Below are positions 48,239 through 57,429 of a DNA stretch of 58,692 nucleotides, piece by piece (position 1 is the first letter of the stretch; every line of letters starts with the position of its first letter). Under the pieces are notes generated by a model. The model saw nothing but the letters and a program-made list of their open reading frames with translations, ran no database searches and had not been told where the DNA came from. A program made the position numbers and the translations under genes. The DNA is from an uncultured Eubacteriales bacterium. Its GTDB lineage: Bacteria; Bacillota; Clostridia; Lachnospirales; Lachnospiraceae. The DNA lies in assembly GCA_900316115.1 (NCBI GenBank), contig ONBN01000030.1, forward strand, positions 1 through 58,692, written 5' to 3'.

Positions 48239-49613
48239 TAAAGTTGAAAAGCCCAGGATCCACCGGAATTACAGGCCTGTGAATCTTACCAGGAAAACCA
48301 TGGAAGAACATTACAGGAATGTTCTGACATGTATGAAGGAGCAGAAATTAGATGCGCTGATGATTTATGCAGATCGGGAGCATGGAGCCAATTTTGCATA
48401 TCTGACTGGCTTTGAACCAAGGTTTGAAGAGGCGGTACTGGTTTTGCATACAAATGGAAGAGTGTATTTTCTTCTGGGAAATGAAAACCTGAAAATGAGC
48501 AAATACAGCTTTATACAGGGTACAGTTCTCCATACGCCATACTTTTCCCTGCCTTATCAGCCTATGAATCCTCAGAACCGGATCCGTGACATCTTGCATG
48601 AGGCCGGATTAGAGGATGGAATGAAGATTGGCTGCGTGGGATGGAAGCTGTTTACCAGTGCAGTGGAGGATAACCGGTATCTGATCGATATTCCGGAATT
48701 TATAGCCGCTGCCGTAAAAGATATCAATAAGAACGGGCAGACCATCAATGCATCCGGTATTTTCCTGGATGCAGGGGAAGGCTTGCGTCATATCAAAAAT
48801 GCCAATGAGATCGCACATTATGAAGCTGCCTCAGGTCTGGCGTCTGCCTGTGTATATCAGGTGCTGGAAGCATTAGAGCCTGGTAAGACGGAACTGGAGC
48901 TGGCAGGGATGATGGATCCTATGGGACAGCCTACATCCGTTACAACCATTGTGGCAACAGGCGATCGTTTCACAGATGCAGTTGTATTTCCGAGAAATAA
49001 AGAAGTGCAGGTGGGGGATCGTTTTTCTGTTACACTTGGACTTCGTGGCGGTCTGACATCCAGGGCGGCTTATGTAGTAAAAGAAGAAGCACAGCTTTCG
49101 GAGGAAGAGAAAGATTTCCTGAAAAAAGTAGCTGTTCCTTACTATAAAGCGGCTGTGACTTGGTATGAAACCGTGGGCGAGGGTGTCCGATGTGAAGATA
49201 TTTATCTGGCTGTTGATGAAGTCCTTCCCAAGGAAATGTTTCACTGGACACTGAATCCAGGACATTATACAGATAATGAGGAATGGTCTGCGTCCCCCAT
49301 TTATCCGGGAAGCCCGGTGATCTTAAGAAGCGGGATGATGCTTCAGATGGATATTATTCCTGCTGTTCCGGGATATGCAGGGGTTGGTGCAGAAGACGGA
49401 GTTGTGCTGGTTAATGAAGAACTGGCAGAGCAGCTTCAAAGTGAGTATCCCCGTACATGGGAACGGATGCAGGAAAGACGGGATTATATGATCCATGTAC
49501 TGGGCATAAACCTGAAGGATGGGGTGTATCCTATGAGCGATCTTTGCGGATATTTGCGGCCCTTCCTTTTGGAAAAAGACAAAGCGTTTACTGTTTTAAA
49601 AGAAGAAGCATGA
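48222..49613 (+). CDS. M24/creatinase-fold protein, metal ligands apparently missing
   Basis: A 463-residue protein with the two-domain creatinase plan: N-terminal domain (DALMIYADREHGANFAYLTG) and C-terminal pita-bread domain (HIKNANEIAHYEAASGLASA onward). The TTG at 48222 is chosen because GAGGAGGGG lies directly upstream. In M24 aminopeptidases two Asp, one His and two Glu bind metal; here the region expected to give both Asp reads GDRFSVTLGLRGGL, the Glu region reads QMDIIPAVPG, and only the His (LNPGHYTDNEEW) is evident. So it may act like metal-free creatinase on a C-N bond, or not be an enzyme. It overlaps the ROK kinase gene and is the last gene of the locus. Confidence 0.82.
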   Translation: MDILYDKVEKPRIHRNYRPVNLTRKTMEEHYRNVLTCMKEQKLDALMIYADREHGANFAYLTGFEPRFEEAVLVLHTNGRVYFLLGNENLKMSKYSFIQGTVLHTPYFSLPYQPMNPQNRIRDILHEAGLEDGMKIGCVGWKLFTSAVEDNRYLIDIPEFIAAAVKDINKNGQTINASGIFLDAGEGLRHIKNANEIAHYEAASGLASACVYQVLEALEPGKTELELAGMMDPMGQPTSVTTIVATGDRFTDAVVFPRNKEVQVGDRFSVTLGLRGGLTSRAAYVVKEEAQLSEEEKDFLKKVAVPYYKAAVTWYETVGEGVRCEDIYLAVDEVLPKEMFHWTLNPGHYTDNEEWSASPIYPGSPVILRSGMMLQMDIIPAVPGYAGVGAEDGVVLVNEELAEQLQSEYPRTWERMQERRDYMIHVLGINLKDGVYPMSDLCGYLRPFLLEKDKAFTVLKEEA

Positions 49614-49621
49614 ATATAGCG

Positions 49622-49658
49622 AAAAGAGGAGGACTTTTGCAGGTTCTCTTCTTTTTTT
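49622..49658 (+). terminator. Terminator of the catabolic locus
   Basis: AAAAGAGGAGGAC pairs with GGTTCTCTTCTTTT (two G-T pairs), followed by a T7 run. Confidence 0.78.
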
Positions 49659-49773
49659 ACAAAAGGATTGACGGAAAAACGTATTTTCATTATCATTAAA
49701 GAAGATCGTTTTTCAGAAGTTTTTCTGGGAAATTAATGTTAAAGGAAACCAAAAAACATGGAGGCTGTGTGAA

Positions 49774-50430
49774 ATGCTGAAAGAGTACAAGACCGTATAC
49801 GCTGGCGGTGAAGGAGAGATTACAGAAAAGAAATCCCGGTTTATTGCAACTGTGCGGCCGGTGGAAAGTGAAGAAGAGGCACTTGCCTTCATAGAGGAAA
49901 TGCGTAAGAAATACTGGGATGCAAGACACAACTGCTATGTGTATTCTGTGGGAATGAACCGGGAGGCTACCAGGTGCAGTGATGACGGGGAACCCTCTGG
50001 TACAGCCGGACGACCTATGTTAGATGTGATCCTTGGGCAGGGCATTTATAATGTGGCTGTAGTTGTTACCCGGTATTTTGGAGGCGTACTGCTTGGCACT
50101 GGGGGACTGGTGAGAGCCTATTCTTCTGCGGTGCAGGAAGGGCTTGCAGCCAGTACAGTGATCACAAAGAAACTGGGGATATCCCTTAAAGTAGATACGG
50201 ATTATTCGGGGATTGGCAAGATCCAGTACATTGCAGGGGAAAGCGGACTGCCTATCCTGGATTCGGAATATACGGATAAAGTAATTCTCCACCTTCTGGT
50301 ACCGGAAGATCAGGTACAGCAGGTGGAGAAGCGTATCACGGAAGGCACAAGCGGCCGTGCCTCCATGGAAAAGATAAAAGATGTTTATTTTGCTGATGTA
50401 AATGGAGAAACAAAAATCTGGGAATGCTGA
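49774..50430 (+). CDS. YigZ/IMPACT family protein
   Basis: A 218-residue protein with the UPF0029 N-terminal domain (KKSRFIATVRPVESEEEA, ARHNCYVYSVG, SDDGEPSGTAGRPML, VTRYFGGVLLGTGGLVRAYS) and a C-terminal DUF1949 ferredoxin-like domain. YigZ-type proteins are linked to translation regulation (IMPACT in eukaryotes counteracts GCN2); the bacterial role is not settled. Convergent with the cyclophilin gene, sharing a terminator. Confidence 0.92.
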   Translation: MLKEYKTVYAGGEGEITEKKSRFIATVRPVESEEEALAFIEEMRKKYWDARHNCYVYSVGMNREATRCSDDGEPSGTAGRPMLDVILGQGIYNVAVVVTRYFGGVLLGTGGLVRAYSSAVQEGLAASTVITKKLGISLKVDTDYSGIGKIQYIAGESGLPILDSEYTDKVILHLLVPEDQVQQVEKRITEGTSGRASMEKIKDVYFADVNGETKIWEC

Positions 50431-50449
50431 TCATCTGATCAGCATTTTT
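50424..50449. terminator. Bidirectional terminator embedded in two convergent stop codons
   Basis: ATGCTGATCA and TGATCAGCAT form a perfect 10-base inverted repeat (working stem about 8 bp), followed by T5. The arms contain the last codons and TGA of both yigZ and the cyclophilin gene, so one hairpin ends both. Confidence 0.8.
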
Positions 50450-50957
50450 CTGGTTCCGGGTATTCTTCTCCAAAAGTCTCTACAGTCATGGAACGGATCT
50501 GCTGCTCATCCAATGGTCTGTCATTGTAATCAGTCTCTTCTTCAGCGATGCGGTTTACCACTTCCATGCCTTCTGTTACTTTACCGAAGGCTGCATAGCT
50601 ACCGTCAAGGTGAGGTGCATTCTTGTGCATGATAAAGAACTGGCTGCCTGCAGAATCTGGATGCATGGCACGGGCCATGGAAAGAACTCCGGCAGTATGC
50701 TTCAGATCATTGGCAAAACCGTTCTGTGCAAATTCTCCTTTGATGCTGTAGCCAGGGCCTCCCATACCGGTTCCGTCCGGGCATCCGCCCTGGATCATGA
50801 AACCGTAGATCACACGATGGAAGATCAGTCCATCATAAAAGCCTTTCTTTACAAGGCTGATAAAGTTATTCACTGTATTAGGGGCAATCTCCGGATAAAG
50901 TTCTGCTTTTATCACGTCTCCGTTTTCCATGGTAATGGTTACGATTGGGTTTGTCAT
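50439..50957 (-). CDS. Peptidyl-prolyl cis-trans isomerase, cyclophilin type
   Basis: A 172-residue cytoplasmic cyclophilin that speeds prolyl isomerisation. Family residues are clear: [58 protein letters not shown] and [17 protein letters not shown]. The start MTNPIVT at 50957 follows AAGGAG; a longer frame to 51029 would begin in the promoter region. No signal peptide. Confidence 0.95.
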   Translation of the reverse strand: MTNPIVTITMENGDVIKAELYPEIAPNTVNNFISLVKKGFYDGLIFHRVIYGFMIQGGCPDGTGMGGPGYSIKGEFAQNGFANDLKHTAGVLSMARAMHPDSAGSQFFIMHKNAPHLDGSYAAFGKVTEGMEVVNRIAEEETDYNDRPLDEQQIRSMTVETFGEEYPEPEKC

Positions 50958-51057
50958 ATTGAAATCTCCTTTATAAGTATTGTAAATCCTTATTTGTTTT
51001 ATTATAATATCCAGAGAATGAATGTGCAAGAAAAAGAAAAGGTGGTTACTAAAAGAA

Positions 51058-51480
51058 ATGATTATAGAGACTAATTCAGCCGAAGAAACCTTTGCGCTTG
51101 GAAAGTCCCTTGGGGAAAAGGCATCTCCTGGTCAGATTTACACCCTGGATGGGGATCTGGGCACAGGGAAAACCGTATTTACCCAGGGCGTTGCTGCAGG
51201 ACTTGGGATCACAGAGGCGATCAGCAGTCCTACATTTACGATTATACAGGAATATGACACAGGCAGGCTTCCGTTGTACCATTTTGATGTATACCGTATC
51301 GGGGATATTGAGGAAATGGAAGAAATCGGATATGATGATTACTTTTTCGGAGAGGGTATCTGCCTGATCGAGTGGGCAGATCTGATCCGTGATATCCTTC
51401 CGGAGCATGTGATACGGATCACCATTGAGAAAGATCTGGAGAAAGGTTTTGATTACCGGAAGATTACGATAGGAGAATAA
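51058..51480 (+). CDS. tsaE: tRNA t6A37 biosynthesis ATPase TsaE
   Basis: A 140-residue P-loop ATPase that supports the TsaB-TsaD complex making threonylcarbamoyladenosine at position 37 of ANN-decoding tRNAs. Walker A is [22 protein letters not shown] and [11 protein letters not shown] are diagnostic, and LIEWADLI supplies the second acidic site. The start [10 protein letters not shown] at 51058 fits the family; an ATG at 51022 would add a basic extension. It opens the operon tsaE-tsaB-rimI. Confidence 0.94.
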   Translation: MIIETNSAEETFALGKSLGEKASPGQIYTLDGDLGTGKTVFTQGVAAGLGITEAISSPTFTIIQEYDTGRLPLYHFDVYRIGDIEEMEEIGYDDYFFGEGICLIEWADLIRDILPEHVIRITIEKDLEKGFDYRKITIGE

Positions 51481-51482
51481 AA

Positions 51483-52190
51483 ATGAGGATTTTAGCATTA
51501 GACAGTTCAGGTATAGTGGCAACTGTAGCAATTGTGGAGGACGACAATCTTCTGGCAGAATACACAGTGAATTACAAAAAGACACATTCCCAGACTCTCC
51601 TCCCTATGCTGGATGAGATTGTAAGGATGACAGAGTTTGATCTGGATACAGTAGACACGGTCGCAGTGGCAGCTGGCCCTGGTTCTTTTACAGGACTGCG
51701 TATCGGATCAGCCACAGCAAAGGGACTTGGACTTGCCCTTGACAAGCCGCTGATCCCGGTTCCAACTCTGGAAGCACTGGCATATAATCTTTATGATGTG
51801 TCCGGGCTGATCTGCCCTATCATGGATGCCAGAAGGAACCAGGTATACACAGGGGTTTACAGATTTAAGGATCACAGACTGGTACAGGTAGAAGGACAGA
51901 TGGCAGTACCTATTCAGGAACTTCTTGCTGTTCTGAACAGACTGGGAGAGCCGGTGACTTTCCTGGGGGATGGAGTGCCTGTATTTGCAGAAACCATCCA
52001 GGCAGAACTTAAAGTGCCATTTTCTTTTGCGCCTGCCCATGTAAATAAACAAAGAGCAGCTGCTGTAGCCGCCCTTGGTGAGGTTTACTATAAAGATGGC
52101 AAAACCCAGACTGCAATGGAGCATATCCCGGAATACCTGCGGCTTTCCCAGGCTGAAAGGGAACGGACCCAGAGGGAGGGCAAAGCATGA
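51483..52190 (+). CDS. tsaB: tRNA t6A37 threonylcarbamoyltransferase partner TsaB
   Basis: A 235-residue ASKHA-fold protein, dimerisation partner of TsaD. N-terminal LALDSSGIVATVAIVEDD, SQTLLPMLDEIV and AAGPGSFTGLRIGSATAKGL mark it as TsaB. It starts 2 bases after tsaE and its stop overlaps rimI by 4 bases, so the three are co-translated. Confidence 0.94.
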   Translation: MRILALDSSGIVATVAIVEDDNLLAEYTVNYKKTHSQTLLPMLDEIVRMTEFDLDTVDTVAVAAGPGSFTGLRIGSATAKGLGLALDKPLIPVPTLEALAYNLYDVSGLICPIMDARRNQVYTGVYRFKDHRLVQVEGQMAVPIQELLAVLNRLGEPVTFLGDGVPVFAETIQAELKVPFSFAPAHVNKQRAAAVAALGEVYYKDGKTQTAMEHIPEYLRLSQAERERTQREGKA

Positions 52191-52624
52191 TCCTGAGGGA
52201 AATGCTGGTAGAAGACCTGGATCAGGTAATGGAGATTGAGAAAGACCTTTTTTCTGTTCCATGGACAAAGGAAGGCTTCCTTACTTTTGTATTGAAGGAT
52301 AATGCCATGTTCCTGGTAGTGGAGGACAAAGGAGAGATCATAGGGTACTGTGGTCTTTTGATGGTTCTTGATGAAGGGGACATTACAAATGTTGCAGTGA
52401 AAAGAACCCGCCAGAAAGAAGGTATTGGCGGGTTCCTTATGCAAAGCTTAATCAGACTTGCCGGTGAGCGGGGGATTACCACCATTCATCTTGAAGTCCG
52501 CGTGGGAAATTCTGGGGCTGTCCGTCTTTATGAACGCTCTGGATTTACCAGAGATGGGATCCGTAAAGGTTACTACTCTGACCCTGTGGAGGATGCGCTT
52601 CTTATGACGTATCGCCAGAACTGA
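52187..52624 (+). CDS. rimI: Ribosomal protein alanine N-acetyltransferase RimI
   Basis: A 145-residue GNAT acetyltransferase; RimI acetylates the N-terminal alanine of ribosomal protein S18. The acetyl-CoA loop is VKRTRQKEGIGGFLMQSLI and the C-terminal part LEVRVGNSGAVRLYERSGF is RimI-typical. Conserved linkage to tsaB supports the name. Its last 177 bases overlap, in antisense, the end of the YfhO-like gene. Confidence 0.93.
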   Translation: MILREMLVEDLDQVMEIEKDLFSVPWTKEGFLTFVLKDNAMFLVVEDKGEIIGYCGLLMVLDEGDITNVAVKRTRQKEGIGGFLMQSLIRLAGERGITTIHLEVRVGNSGAVRLYERSGFTRDGIRKGYYSDPVEDALLMTYRQN

Positions 52625-55129
52625 ATATAACAGGCTTTCAAAGAGCAGGCCGCAGGATGTGATCAGGCTGATCAGAAGTCCTGCTCTTTTACCGGGCGCA
52701 TGGAATTTTAACTGGATTTCATGTGCCCCTTTTTTTAACGGAAATCCTGCAAAGGCTTTGTTTACTGTCTGTACAGGAACCTCTTTACCGTCTACAAATG
52801 CCTGATAGCCTTTGGCATAGGCATAGGAAGTAACAAAATATCCATCCTGATCCATGGAAATGGTGCCCTTTAGTAATTCGCTTCCGCTGGTAGCCTGATT
52901 GTGGAAAGTGACGACTCCTGGATGGTGGAGTGTGGATAACGGCAGGGTATAGGCTGTAACATTGGAAATTTTATAATTTCCTTTTGAAAATACCAGATCC
53001 AGATCTGTCAGTCCCTGTTCCGAGGAAAGCATATAGGTAAAGGAGTTATTGTGATTTGGATAAGGTGCATTGCTTCCGGAGAGACAGTTCTTGATCCCAT
53101 TTACAGAAACTGAAACATCTGAAACTCCATCGTAGATTACATCAAAGGACAGAAGCAGCAGCTGGGATGGGGAAATGCTCTGGGGCAGTTTCTGGGTGAC
53201 AGATACCTGTTTCTTTGTAGTCTTTCTGGCGAAAAAGTCTTTTGGCAGAGTATAAGACTTCATCTGTGACTGATAGGGGGAGCTGCCTGATAACCCGGAA
53301 TCAGATACAATGGTACGATTGGTCAGAGTGTCCAGATTCTGGGGGTAGGACAGCTGGTCAAAGGCTGCTTCGCTCATCAGAGCAGTGCTTCCGTATGCCA
53401 GAGGAAGTACCTGATCATTTTCTGCCAGTACATGGCCGTTTTTCTCTGCCTTTACCTGGTATCCAGCTGGCAGCAGTTCTTTTGATGTCTGGATATAGCG
53501 CACACCCATCAGATATTCCTGGAAAGGATTACTATGCATGGTGACTGCAACCCGGTTACGGTTGCTGATGGAGTTGCGGAGAGTATCGTAATAAAACTGA
53601 TTGTATTCGCTGTTGGATATGGAGGAGTAAATACTGCTTCGGTTCTGGGTGCCCCATACCATGTAATTGCTGTTGGTGTAAGGCCGTTCCAGTGTATCCA
53701 TTCTTGCCTGGGAATCCTTACAAAGCTTCAGAATCTCGCTATCGGAGAATGTATTTCTGGAATCGTCAGTGGATGATGCATATTCCTCAGTTCTGGATTT
53801 GTTCAGGTAGATCTGAGAAGGCAGCACCAGGATCAGGAGGACCGCCAGTCCCTGTACCAGGATTTTTCTGTTTTTATAAAGAAATCCGGAAGCTGCAAAT
53901 AAAACAAGGCAAATACCGTCTAATGCCATCAGGATTCTGCACTGGTCGTTATGTGAAATAAAAATGATCTGAACCACAACAGGAATCAGACAGCATAGTG
54001 CAAGGGGCAGACTGTGGCGGATGCGCCTGGTTTTTAATTCCTCCAGTGTAAGTGCTGTCAGGTAAAGGATCAGCGGCATAAAAGGAATCAGGCTTTTGGG
54101 GCGTACATATAAGGTGCCGTTCAGGATCCAGTAAAAAATGTTGAAAAACAAGAAGCAAAGCAAAATGCTGGCAAAGGAACGGGTGGATCTTCGCCGGATG
54201 CTTAATAATACTGCGTAAAGGCAGATCAGGGTAAGCCCACATCCGTATATGCTGTAAAGAAGACTGTCCATAGTGGGGTTGACAGTAAGGATTTTGTATA
54301 AAGGTGTGGAGGCTACGTCTTTTTTATTTTCAAGGATCGCAAGACCTGTAGGCAGCAGAACTGCCATGGACAGACAGACGGCTGCAGCGGTGCTGAGAAT
54401 GTAGCCCGACCAGAGCTTTATAAAATGCTTGGGCATTTTGCTATAAGTAGTATGCAGGTCTTTTGTGGAGTACCAGTAATACAGGGTACAGGACGCAAAG
54501 CAGGCTGGGAAAAAGTAAAAACTGTGGAACAGGATCATCAGGTAAGAGAAAATGATGCCTGCATTTGTCCGTGGTTTTTGTGGGAAATTGTTTTTCATTG
54601 CTTCGGCCTGCTGGTCAATGGCAATCAGTGCCAGGATCACAAAAGGCAGGTAGTTTACGAACATGATCTGTCTGTGGGCATGAAACAGACAATTGGCACA
54701 AAGGTAAAGAAAACCTGCACAAAAACAGAAAGTATCTGTAAGACCTTTTTTATAAAGCCAGTAGTACAGAAGAAAAATCCCAAGAAAAATCTCAAAAACA
54801 GCGTATCCCTGGATGATCGCAGCTACGGATATGCCGGGGAGAAAGTAAGATAAAAGTACATCTGGCCTTAGGATCCCGTAGTAGGACAGAACAAAAAAGT
54901 TAGTGCCCCCGCCAAGACCGGAAAAATCAGGAAGCAGCTGTCCTGTGGCATAAAAATGCTTTCGCATATAGTCTGCAAGAGTAACATGCTGACAGTACCA
55001 GTCTGTCTGGGAGCCATACATGCTGCCTGACGGAAGTGTAAGAAAAATCAGCAGTGAGGCTGCGCCAAAAAGAAGGAGGATGTGCAGCAGGCTGCGTCTG
55101 GTAAATTTTGGTTTCTGGTTAGAATTCAT
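52448..55129 (-). CDS. YfhO-family polytopic membrane protein
   Basis: An 893-residue membrane protein: a dozen or so hydrophobic spans in the first about 440 residues (GT-C-like fold, e.g. FCAGFLYLCANCLFHAHRQI), a large extracytoplasmic domain, and a last span near residue 835 (GLLISLITSCGLLFESLLYS). B. subtilis YfhO relatives add sugars to wall or lipoteichoic polymers; a glycosyl-transfer role at the membrane is inferred. The C-terminus should end soon after IRHKK, but the frame runs on for about 59 codons antisense to rimI. TTGCCA-17-TAAAAT promoter upstream. Confidence 0.85.
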   Translation of the reverse strand: MNSNQKPKFTRRSLLHILLLFGAASLLIFLTLPSGSMYGSQTDWYCQHVTLADYMRKHFYATGQLLPDFSGLGGGTNFFVLSYYGILRPDVLLSYFLPGISVAAIIQGYAVFEIFLGIFLLYYWLYKKGLTDTFCFCAGFLYLCANCLFHAHRQIMFVNYLPFVILALIAIDQQAEAMKNNFPQKPRTNAGIIFSYLMILFHSFYFFPACFASCTLYYWYSTKDLHTTYSKMPKHFIKLWSGYILSTAAAVCLSMAVLLPTGLAILENKKDVASTPLYKILTVNPTMDSLLYSIYGCGLTLICLYAVLLSIRRRSTRSFASILLCFLFFNIFYWILNGTLYVRPKSLIPFMPLILYLTALTLEELKTRRIRHSLPLALCCLIPVVVQIIFISHNDQCRILMALDGICLVLFAASGFLYKNRKILVQGLAVLLILVLPSQIYLNKSRTEEYASSTDDSRNTFSDSEILKLCKDSQARMDTLERPYTNSNYMVWGTQNRSSIYSSISNSEYNQFYYDTLRNSISNRNRVAVTMHSNPFQEYLMGVRYIQTSKELLPAGYQVKAEKNGHVLAENDQVLPLAYGSTALMSEAAFDQLSYPQNLDTLTNRTIVSDSGLSGSSPYQSQMKSYTLPKDFFARKTTKKQVSVTQKLPQSISPSQLLLLSFDVIYDGVSDVSVSVNGIKNCLSGSNAPYPNHNNSFTYMLSSEQGLTDLDLVFSKGNYKISNVTAYTLPLSTLHHPGVVTFHNQATSGSELLKGTISMDQDGYFVTSYAYAKGYQAFVDGKEVPVQTVNKAFAGFPLKKGAHEIQLKFHAPGKRAGLLISLITSCGLLFESLLYSVLAIRHKKRILHRVRVVTFTDPISGKSRAFIKTDSPRISHADFKMNGGNPPLTGKSD

Positions 55130-55172
55130 AATGTTCCTTTCCTGTCTGACGGATCTTTCATCGACCGTGCAG

Positions 55173-55201
55173 ATTTTACATCAGAAACAGAGGTATGGCA
55201 A
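55173..55201 (-). promoter_or_regulatory. Promoter of the YfhO-like gene
   Basis: On the minus strand TTGCCA (55201-55196), 17-base spacer, TAAAAT (55178-55173). Confidence 0.6.
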
Positions 55202-55223
55202 CTGTTTTTGATTTATATTTTAT

Positions 55224-55260
55224 AAACAGAAGTCTTGAAATGTTTTGGAAACTTCTGTTT
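55224..55260. other. Inverted repeat upstream of the YfhO-like gene
   Basis: AAACAGAAGT and ACTTCTGTTT, a perfect 10-base inverted repeat with a 17-base centre, 22 bases beyond the YfhO -35 box. Could be a regulator site or a stem-loop; only a short T-run follows. Confidence 0.5.
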
Positions 55261-55488
55261 TTGATTCGCATTCTATAATAAACGGTAGAGCTTAAAATAT
55301 ACATTAAAAAACCATAAAAAATTCTTAAGAATATGAAAAGAACAGCGGAATGTATTTAAACAGACATGAAATTTACTTTTGAAATTGGCGGAATGCATTC
55401 AAGACAGGTTTTGGCTTGTTTTAGAATCTGGATTGTGATACACTTTTCCACAGAAAAAGAAGTAAAAGTAAAGAGGAATAAGAAATAT

Positions 55489-56412
55489 ATGTTAGATATT
55501 TGTCTTGTTGGAACCGGCGGAATGATGCCTTTGCCCAGAAGATGGCTTACAGCGCTTATGACCCGGTATAATGGCAGCAGCCTTTTGATCGATTGCGGTG
55601 AGGGAACTCAGGTGGCGATCAAAGAAAAAGGATGGAGTTTTAAGCCTATAGATGTGATTTGCTTTACTCACTACCACGGGGATCATATCAGTGGTCTTCC
55701 GGGACTGCTCCTTACCATGGGAAATGCAGACCGTACAGAGCCGCTGACATTGATCGGCCCCAAGGGACTGGAACGTGTGGTAAATGCCTTGCGTGTGATC
55801 GCACCGGAACTTCCCTTTGAGATACGTTTTATGGAGATCACAGGAGCGGAGCAGACCTTTGAAATAAATGGATATCGTATCACTGCATTTAAAGTGAATC
55901 ATAATGTGCTTTGCTACGGTTATACCCTTGAGATCCTCAGACAGGGCAGATTTTCCCCTGAAAGAGCCAGAAGCCAGGGCATACCCCTTAAATTCTGGAA
56001 TCCATTACAAAAAGGCATGACAATGGAAGAGAATGGGGTAGTGTATACTCCGGATATGGTTTTGGGACCCTCCAGAAAAGGACTGAAAGTGACTTATACA
56101 ACGGACACCAGGCCTACAGAGTCTATTTTAAGAAATGCGGAAGGTTCTGACCTTTTTATCTGTGAAGGAATGTATGGAGAAGATGATAAGGTGGAAAAGG
56201 CCAAAGGATATAAGCATATGACCTTTAAAGAAGCAGCAGTTCTGGCAAGGGATGCAAAAGTAGGGCAGATGTGGCTTACCCATTACAGCCCTTCCCTGAT
56301 CCGTCCAGATGATTATATGGACAAAGTGAGGGAAATATTCCCTAATGCTTGGCCAGGCAGGGATGGGAAAAGCCTGGAGTTAAAATTTGAAGAGGAAGAT
56401 GAAGAAAAATGA
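55489..56412 (+). CDS. rnz: Ribonuclease Z
   Basis: Trims tRNA 3' ends. The 307-residue metallo-beta-lactamase protein carries the zinc motif [14 protein letters not shown], the flexible-arm region ([20 protein letters not shown]), TTDTRPT and the final LTHYSPS histidine. The start [12 protein letters not shown] at 55489 matches the family N-terminus and follows AGAGGAA; a longer frame from 55366 is unlikely. It overlaps tsaD by 4 bases. Confidence 0.92.
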   Translation: MLDICLVGTGGMMPLPRRWLTALMTRYNGSSLLIDCGEGTQVAIKEKGWSFKPIDVICFTHYHGDHISGLPGLLLTMGNADRTEPLTLIGPKGLERVVNALRVIAPELPFEIRFMEITGAEQTFEINGYRITAFKVNHNVLCYGYTLEILRQGRFSPERARSQGIPLKFWNPLQKGMTMEENGVVYTPDMVLGPSRKGLKVTYTTDTRPTESILRNAEGSDLFICEGMYGEDDKVEKAKGYKHMTFKEAAVLARDAKVGQMWLTHYSPSLIRPDDYMDKVREIFPNAWPGRDGKSLELKFEEEDEEK

Positions 56413-57428
56413 AAGATAATTTGATCTTAGCTATAGAAAGCTCCTGTGATGAAACAGCGGTGTCCGTTGTGAAAAACGGCAGAACCGTTTTATCCAATGT
56501 GATCTCATCCCAGATCGAGCTTCATAAATTATACGGAGGTGTTGTGCCGGAGATCGCATCCAGAAAGCATATTGAGAAGATCAATCAGGTTATAGAACAG
56601 GCACTTTCAGATGCAGGAGTAACACTGGACGATCTGGATGCTATAGGAGTTACCTATGGCCCTGGCCTGGTGGGAGCACTGTTGGTAGGTGTTGCAGAAG
56701 CCAAGGCTATCGCTTATGCCAAAAAGCTTCCGTTGGTAGGCGTGCATCATATCGAAGGCCATGTGTCTGCCAATTATATTGAACATCCGGATCTTGAACC
56801 GCCTTTTTTGTGCCTGATCGTTTCCGGTGGACATACCCATCTGGTGATCGTTGAGGATTACGGGAAATTCCGGATCCTGGGACGAACCAGGGATGATGCG
56901 GCAGGAGAGGCTTTTGATAAGGTGGCAAGGGCTATTGGACTTGGATATCCGGGAGGCCCTAAGATTGATAAGCTTTCTGAAGAGGGGAATCCGGATGCCA
57001 TCGTATTTCCAAAAGCAAAGGTTGAAGATTGCCCTTATGATTTCAGCTTCAGTGGAGTAAAGTCAGCGGTATTAAATTATTTAAATGGCGCAAAGATGAA
57101 AGGGGAAGAAGTGAACCGTGCAGATATTGCCGCATCTTTCCAGAAGGCAGTGGTGGATGTTCTGGTAGAGCATACCATGCAGGCTGCCAGGGATTTTCAT
57201 ATGGATAAGGTGGCTATTGCAGGAGGAGTTGCCTCTAATAAGCATCTTCGTGAAGCCATGGAAAAAGCATGTAAGGAGAATGGCTTCCGCTTTTACCGCC
57301 CATCTCCTATCTTCTGTACAGATAACGGAGCAATGATCGGTGTGGCTGCTTACTATGAATTTATGAAGGGAACAAGACATGGCTGGGATCTGAATGCAGT
57401 TCCTAATCTGAAATTGGGAGAGCGCTGA
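56409..57428 (+). CDS. tsaD: tRNA N6-threonylcarbamoyladenosine transferase TsaD
   Basis: Catalytic subunit of t6A synthesis (formerly Gcp), 339 residues, ASKHA fold with Fe/Zn. [30 protein letters not shown], the metal-binding pair in [11 protein letters not shown] and [10 protein letters not shown] are diagnostic. It lies in rnz-tsaD-ispD, separate from tsaE-tsaB by the YfhO-like gene; the starts overlap or nearly abut, so one operon. Confidence 0.97.
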   Translation: MKDNLILAIESSCDETAVSVVKNGRTVLSNVISSQIELHKLYGGVVPEIASRKHIEKINQVIEQALSDAGVTLDDLDAIGVTYGPGLVGALLVGVAEAKAIAYAKKLPLVGVHHIEGHVSANYIEHPDLEPPFLCLIVSGGHTHLVIVEDYGKFRILGRTRDDAAGEAFDKVARAIGLGYPGGPKIDKLSEEGNPDAIVFPKAKVEDCPYDFSFSGVKSAVLNYLNGAKMKGEEVNRADIAASFQKAVVDVLVEHTMQAARDFHMDKVAIAGGVASNKHLREAMEKACKENGFRFYRPSPIFCTDNGAMIGVAAYYEFMKGTRHGWDLNAVPNLKLGER

Positions 57429-57429
57429 A

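Larger units (their letters stand above)
55130..55488. other. Divergent spacer between the YfhO-like gene and rnz
   Basis: About 360 bases without a convincing gene. It holds the YfhO promoter (minus strand), a strong 10-bp inverted repeat at 55224-55260 and, further right, AT-rich sequence that should carry the rnz promoter (a TATAAT at 55274-55279 has no good partner). A frame from 55366 to the rnz start has no ribosome site and poor family match, so it is treated as leader. Confidence 0.5.

Noticed and set aside
55366-55488. 41-residue N-terminal extension of ribonuclease Z
   Set aside because: No ribosome site, no family match, and a good start with AGAGGAA exists at 55489.
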